In this document: positions 59,506 through 64,000 of the stretch, in pieces
Layout of the letters: each line of letters opens with the position of its first letter
Position numbering within the stretch: the stretch's first letter is position 1
Source: Benincasa hispida
Taxonomy: Eukaryota > Streptophyta > Magnoliopsida > Cucurbitales > Cucurbitaceae
Length of the DNA: 64,000 bases
Direction of reading: 5' to 3'
Assembly: GCF_009727055.1 (NCBI RefSeq)
Contig: NC_052350.1
Span: 23,623,233 to 23,687,232, forward strand
Translations under genes and position numbers: made by a program
The notes under the pieces: generated by a model
The model's input: only the letters and a program-made list of their open reading frames with translations
What the model was told of the DNA's origin: nothing
The model's database searches: none

Positions 59506-60408
59506 CCTTTGTGGTCTGATAAATGTTAAAGCAAGGGGAGGATTTGAATACTTCGTCACTTTCACTGATGTAGGATTCTAGAACTATATGATAGAAGGAA
59601 TCATATCTCAACTCTAAGAGCCCGGTAAACCCCAACATAATGGTGTATCAGAAAGGAGAAACAGACCTCTGTTAGACATTGTTCGTTCTATGATGAGTTA
59701 TGCTTCTCTTCCCATCTCATTCTGGTGTTATGCAGTGGAGACTACAGCATACCTTTCGAACCACGTTCCATCAAAGAGTGTTTCTGAAATACCTTTTGAG
59801 TTATGGAGAGGTCATAAAATTAGTTTACAACATCTTATGATTTAGGGGGGTCCAGCACGTGATTGTACCAAACCCAAAGAAATTGGAACTGCGTTTAAAA
59901 TTATGCCTATTTGTAAGCTATTCCATGGAAATGAGAGATGGTTTATTTTTTGATCCAAAAGAGAATAAGGTATTTGTATTGAAAAATGCAACCTTTTTGG
60001 AGGAAGACCACATTAGAGAGCATAAATCACGAAGTACGATTGTATTAAATGAACTCATTAAAGACATTACTGAAACTTCAACAAGAGTTGTTGAAGAAAA
60101 AAACAATTCAACAAGAGTTTTTGATATTGCTTCATCAAGTCAAGCACATCCTACTCAAGAGTTGATGGAGCCTCGATGTAGTGGGAGGGTTAGAACTCAA
60201 TCCACTCACTATTTGGTTTTAACTGAAACTCAAAGTATCATACAAGATGATGATGTTGAGGATCCATTATCCTACAAGAAGGCAATGAAAGATGTTGACA
60301 AGGATGAATGGATTAAGAACATAAAATCAAGAAATAGAATCTATGTACTCCAATTTTATCTGGAAACTTGTAGACCAACCTGATGGGGTAAAACCTATAG
60401 GTTGCAAG
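59506..60408 (+). pseudogene. copia integrase-RT fragment, plus strand
   Basis: Reads LCGLINVKARGGFEYFVTFT, then, after an internal deletion of about 35-40 codons (the YSRYGYVYLM to LRSDRG stretch is missing), NYMIEGIISQL, NGVSERRNRPLLDIVRSMMS, IPFELWRGHK and from 59859 a long open frame with NPKKLELRLKLCLFVSYSME, FLEEDHIREHKSRS and DVDKDEWIKN. It ends at GCK, just before the RT YKWKYKRK-type block, where the minus LTR starts at 60409. Confidence 0.85.
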
Positions 60409-61948
60409 TGAAGGATCTCATACCGAGAGTTCCATGAGCGGGCTTAGATCGCTCCGATTTCACAGTGACCGAAACACAAACGACAAACATTCCAAACATA
60501 AAGTTATGCATATAAAACTCATTATCGGCATGCTCAAAATACAATAAAACACAAAGAAAAAGGTTCATACCAAATGAAGACTGTCTTCGTATGTCTGAAC
60601 CCTCAGCAGTAGAAAACCTCCCACTGATCTACCGGCACCCAGTGAGTATGTCGACTGCAACAACATGATTCGAGCGTACACGAACAATGCAGCAAGGACG
60701 ACACCACCACAAGAGAAACCCGGGTATCCTTGGTGTCAAAAACCCAAAGAGTGGGCTATGGTGAGTTTGGTAGAGTATGGAGGAGAAGACATCGTGTAGA
60801 TGATAAGCAAGTGGGAGATGAATTCTTCTATCATATAGGAGAAATGCTTATCGTATAGTAGAGCTATACGATCGTGTAGGAAAAACTGAACGATCATTGA
60901 GGAAAGATGTATACGATCTTTTAGAGAACGCGTGATGTAGACGATCGTTTAGACGAACGAGCTTCTATCGTATAGGCCTCGCGATCACTTTCACGGATTC
61001 TTTTGGGCGCGAGAGAATATGAATGCACGATTGAATTAAATGAAAACAATTTTCATTATTTTAATCCACCAGTTACCATAACCTTCGCAGCCCCATTTCT
61101 CACGTCCGAACGTGGATCAATCGATTAATTATCAAATAATTAATGAATTAATTTAATTAATAAATATAATCATATTATATTTATATCCTATAGTTTGATA
61201 TCTACTATAGTATTTTCTCCTCTGTTTGATATAAATCATATTTATATCTAATTTCCTCCAAAATAATGTATCTCATACATTTAGCCAATTATATCATATA
61301 TAATTAAACAGTCCAATTATATCATATATAATTGAACTTCCTCTTGTCAAGTTGAACATTTCAAATTAACCCAAACACTGGTTCTCGACTTTATCCAAGC
61401 TACCCAGGTGACTTAATGAACTTGTGGCTCAAAGCTCCAATGGTACCTGAATAGCTGACTAAACTCTTTAGCCACGAGATTCACCATCCGTTAACTGTCA
61501 GTGATTCCACTAAATACCAACACCTGAACTATTCTCACCACAAATATATTTCTGTGTCCATCGGATATAACCAATCATGAGTACGATGACCCTTCACAGA
61601 TGCTCGTAAGTCAGCTGGGCCAATTTACCATTTTGCCCCTATAGTTACATCTCACTCCTTAAATACCACTGATTCCTCTAATGAACAATACAACATAGTC
61701 CAATTATGTGTGAACACCTCCTGGGCCAAGAGAAGATGTGTGGCGCCATATCGTTCAAGCCCCGGAATCTGCCCTTAAGGGAGCTATCTATCTACTTACC
61801 CCTGCCTCGGGGAAGGAGTGAATTCCATCTTGTGTAGCTGAATTCCCAGCTCCCAAATCAGACGAATCCCCAAAATGGTAGGTTTGAATCGGCGACTTGA
61901 CCACTCGCACCCATACAAATCAAAGGACCGCCCTCAATGGCAGGAATT
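60409..61948 (-). mobile_element. Minus-strand copia-type LTR inserted in copia RT
   Basis: Begins TGAAGGATCTC (an LTR 3' end read on the minus strand) immediately after GTTGCAAG of the copia frame. It aligns with the other minus LTRs up to TGGCAGGAATTCC at 61945. Its 5' end is missing. It contains the ACGATCG motif cluster. Confidence 0.85.
60830..60990 (-). repeat. ACGATCG motif cluster, minus-strand LTR
   Basis: TATACGATCGTGTAGG, AACGATCATTG, TACGATCTTTTAG and AGACGATCGTTTAGA occur here, the reverse-complement counterpart of the clusters at 1655-1860 and 23340-23490. Confidence 0.7.
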
Positions 61949-63448
61949 CCCAAATGATCAGATCCTGATCGTTCGTGTGGAAACATGCGAGCGGGGGTAT
62001 TCTATATAAAGGTTTTGTATAAGATTGGACCACGAATGAATAGTCTCTCTATATAACACTGTTACTAGAAGAGACTTACATTTCACTAGGATGACCATAA
62101 GTGACTTGACCTTAATCCTGAGTGAGTTATAAACTCCTGTTTATGAGAGCAATCCTTTGATTTGCATGGATTAGAGTGGCCTTGTTAGTCAACTCAACAA
62201 GTCTACCATTTTGGGGATCTGTCCGAGTAGGGAGTTGGGAACACAAGTACACAAGATGGAATTCACTCCTTCCCGTCCTTAGGGAAAGTAGATAAATTTC
62301 GCCCTTAATAGTTGATTCCAGGTCTTGAACATTGAGGTCGCAACCTCCCACTAGCTTAAGAGGTGTTAGTTTATAGTTGGACTATAAACTATTTGTTCAT
62401 TAGAGGAATCTGTGGTACTTAAGGAGTTAGAGGTAACTACAAGGGTAAAACGGTAATTTGATCCAATTGTAGTTATGAGTGATTTGTGAAAGGTTGACTC
62501 ATTATTAATTGGTTATATCCATAGACACAGAAATATATTTATAATATGAAGAATGCAGCTGTCGGTCTTTAGTGGAGTGATCGGTAGTTAATGAAGATTG
62601 ATTAATTTAATTAAAGAGTTTAATTAATCATTAGAGTTTCTAATCTGTAGGTCCATGAGGTTCCATTGTTAGCTCACTAAAGGATAGATAATAGGAATGA
62701 TTTGAATTGCTTAAGTCAATTGATGGAATAACATATTAATGAGATTAATATGATATGGTTAATTATAAATATGATTTATAACTAAGAGAGAAATATTTGA
62801 ATAAGATTCAACTATTAGATTCTTATGAATTAGATTCACGAAGAATTAATTAATTAATTTTGAGAAGTGAAGGCAAATAAATATGCGACTTTTATTTATT
62901 AATTAATTAACTATATATATTAAATTGGATTTAATATATATGGTTGTTTAATTGGTATGTTAATTAATTGAATAAATATTATCTAATTAATTTGGCTGAA
63001 GGTTAAATTGGGAAAGACTTAGAGATTCTCCATATAAATATCCCTTTATTGCCAATTTAAGGAATGAAATTTCATTGTGCCCTAGCCTCCAATCTAGATT
63101 TCCTCTCAAATTTTTTCATCTCAACCATTCTCTATTATTCTTCCTCCTCCAAGGTGATAGTGACCCCCTCTTCTACACTTGAATTCCTAGAGAATAATAA
63201 GGTTACACTTGCAGTAGTATCTCTTATTCATTTAAGAAACGTTTGTGAGAAGGCGGAGAGGAAAATTTTAAAAGTTCGGCATTCGACAAAAGTTTGTTGC
63301 TTTATCCCTTTGTTTCTTCTTTTAAAGCATGATTCCTATAATGTTTATCCATTATTATTTCTGTTTTATTTGTTGTTTTTGTTTCCTTAAAACCTGAAAA
63401 ATAAAACGCAAGACGATCTCATGCTTCCGCGGGAACTCGATTCCCTTA
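61949..63448 (+). mobile_element. Plus-strand copia-type LTR (5' LTR of an element leaving the window)
   Basis: Begins inside the LTR (AAATGATCAGATCCTGATCG) and runs to GATTCCCTTA. It lacks about the first 300 bases. A primer-binding site follows directly, so this is a 5' LTR. It lies head to head with the minus LTR. Confidence 0.8.
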
Positions 63449-63451
63449 AAT

Positions 63452-63463
63452 TGATATCAGAGC
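63452..63463 (+). other. Primer-binding site, tRNA-iMet type
   Basis: TGATATCAGAGC differs by one base from TGGTATCAGAGC, the site complementary to initiator methionine tRNA that is usual in plant copia elements. It is followed by AGTTCTTGC. Confidence 0.8.
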
Positions 63464-64000
63464 CAGTTCTTGCAATTTTGATTTTTGGTTTTTAGAAATG
63501 AAAAATAGAGAACATGGTGGGTGCTTTTGTATACTGTTTTCTGAGATGAATACTGTAGATTTCATTTGGGTATTTTTGGCTTAATATTATTTTCAGTATT
63601 TGGCATATAAACTCGTTTTACTGGATTCAATCATGTAAGAGCCCATTGTTTTTTAACATTTTTACTATAAATCGAGTCTATACGTCATGTCGTTCGTGAA
63701 AAAAAGTTTATGTGTAAAGAACCTAAGAAAACGAAGGCGAAACAAGAAAAAAGTGAGAGAAACTATGTAGTAAAGTTCAAATTTTCAGGTACAGCTTTTA
63801 CAAATTTGTTGATAGCTAGAGTTCAAACCGTTGGATCGTGCCAAAATTTGGTCAGTATGTTCAAGCCACCTAGGGTCTCGTTTTGAATGGTTGGATCATT
63901 ATTTTGAGCCCCGGTGTATCTGCCGTCTCCGCCAAACAGAAGCAATTTTGTTTTTTTGTTTTTTCTATTTAATTTTAAATTAATTATTTTATCAGGGTGC
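63464..64000 (+). other. Untranslated leader of the right-edge copia element
   Basis: Follows the primer-binding site. No gag frame is recognisable before the window ends. It contains no domain-bearing frame. Confidence 0.55.

Noticed and set aside
1..64000. Organellar DNA insertions or tRNA genes
   Set aside because: I saw no chloroplast or mitochondrial gene fragments and no complete cloverleaf-forming tRNA. A tRNAscan-SE run and an organelle BLAST would settle this.

Overview
The window looks like a piece of a flowering-plant nuclear genome: AT-rich, with one intron-containing host gene surrounded by nested LTR retrotransposons, MITE-like foldback elements and simple repeats. A member of the cucurbit family is my best guess. 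The gag remnants at 14.8-15.4 kb and 51.1-51.8 kb and the channel protein read like cucurbit sequences I know, but this is recognition from memory and no search was run. A five-base N gap sits at 7946-7950.

The only gene that looks intact and functional is at 42381-47331 (+). It has eleven exons that join in frame to an 873-residue AKT1-type (Shaker family) inward-rectifying K+ channel: six membrane segments, a GYGD pore, a cyclic-nucleotide-binding-like domain, ankyrin repeats and a C-terminal KHA domain. Its promoter TATA box (42176-42184), a pyrimidine-rich 5' leader and a GC-AG intron are visible. A short decayed copy of the 5' end of U2 snRNA lies just downstream on the minus strand.

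The left third (0.2-28.4 kb) holds a solo LTR in a TA microsatellite (189-2305), several foldback/MITE-like elements (8.1-12.6 kb) and a large composite. In the composite, a gag-bearing, pol-less Ty3-like element (about 12875-28356) carries 33-bp repeat arrays in its LTRs and was hit by three later insertions. These are a 561-bp hAT-type MITE with an 8-bp target duplication (13952-14512); a Ty1/copia element with an AGGGT target duplication (16048-23697); and, inside that copia element, a solo LTR of another family (18635-20025). The middle (28.4-42 kb) has no recognisable gene, only MITEs, foldback elements and tandem duplications.

The right third (48-64 kb) is a pile of LTR fragments. A second copy of the Ty3-like LTR plus gag (48067-51825) is interrupted by a minus-strand copia-type LTR. 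A minus-strand copia element (51826-59505) is broken by two plus-strand LTRs. A plus-strand copia fragment (59506-60408) abuts it and is cut by another minus-strand LTR. That LTR meets a plus-strand LTR head to head near 61949, and the last LTR is followed by a tRNA-Met-type primer-binding site, so an element runs off the right edge.

I found no CRISPR, operon or other prokaryotic system and nothing I would call a new biological system. The most unusual signals are the nested-insertion record, a palindromic ACGATCG motif cluster conserved in LTRs of one copia family, the GC-AG intron, the U2 fragment and the head-to-head LTR junction.
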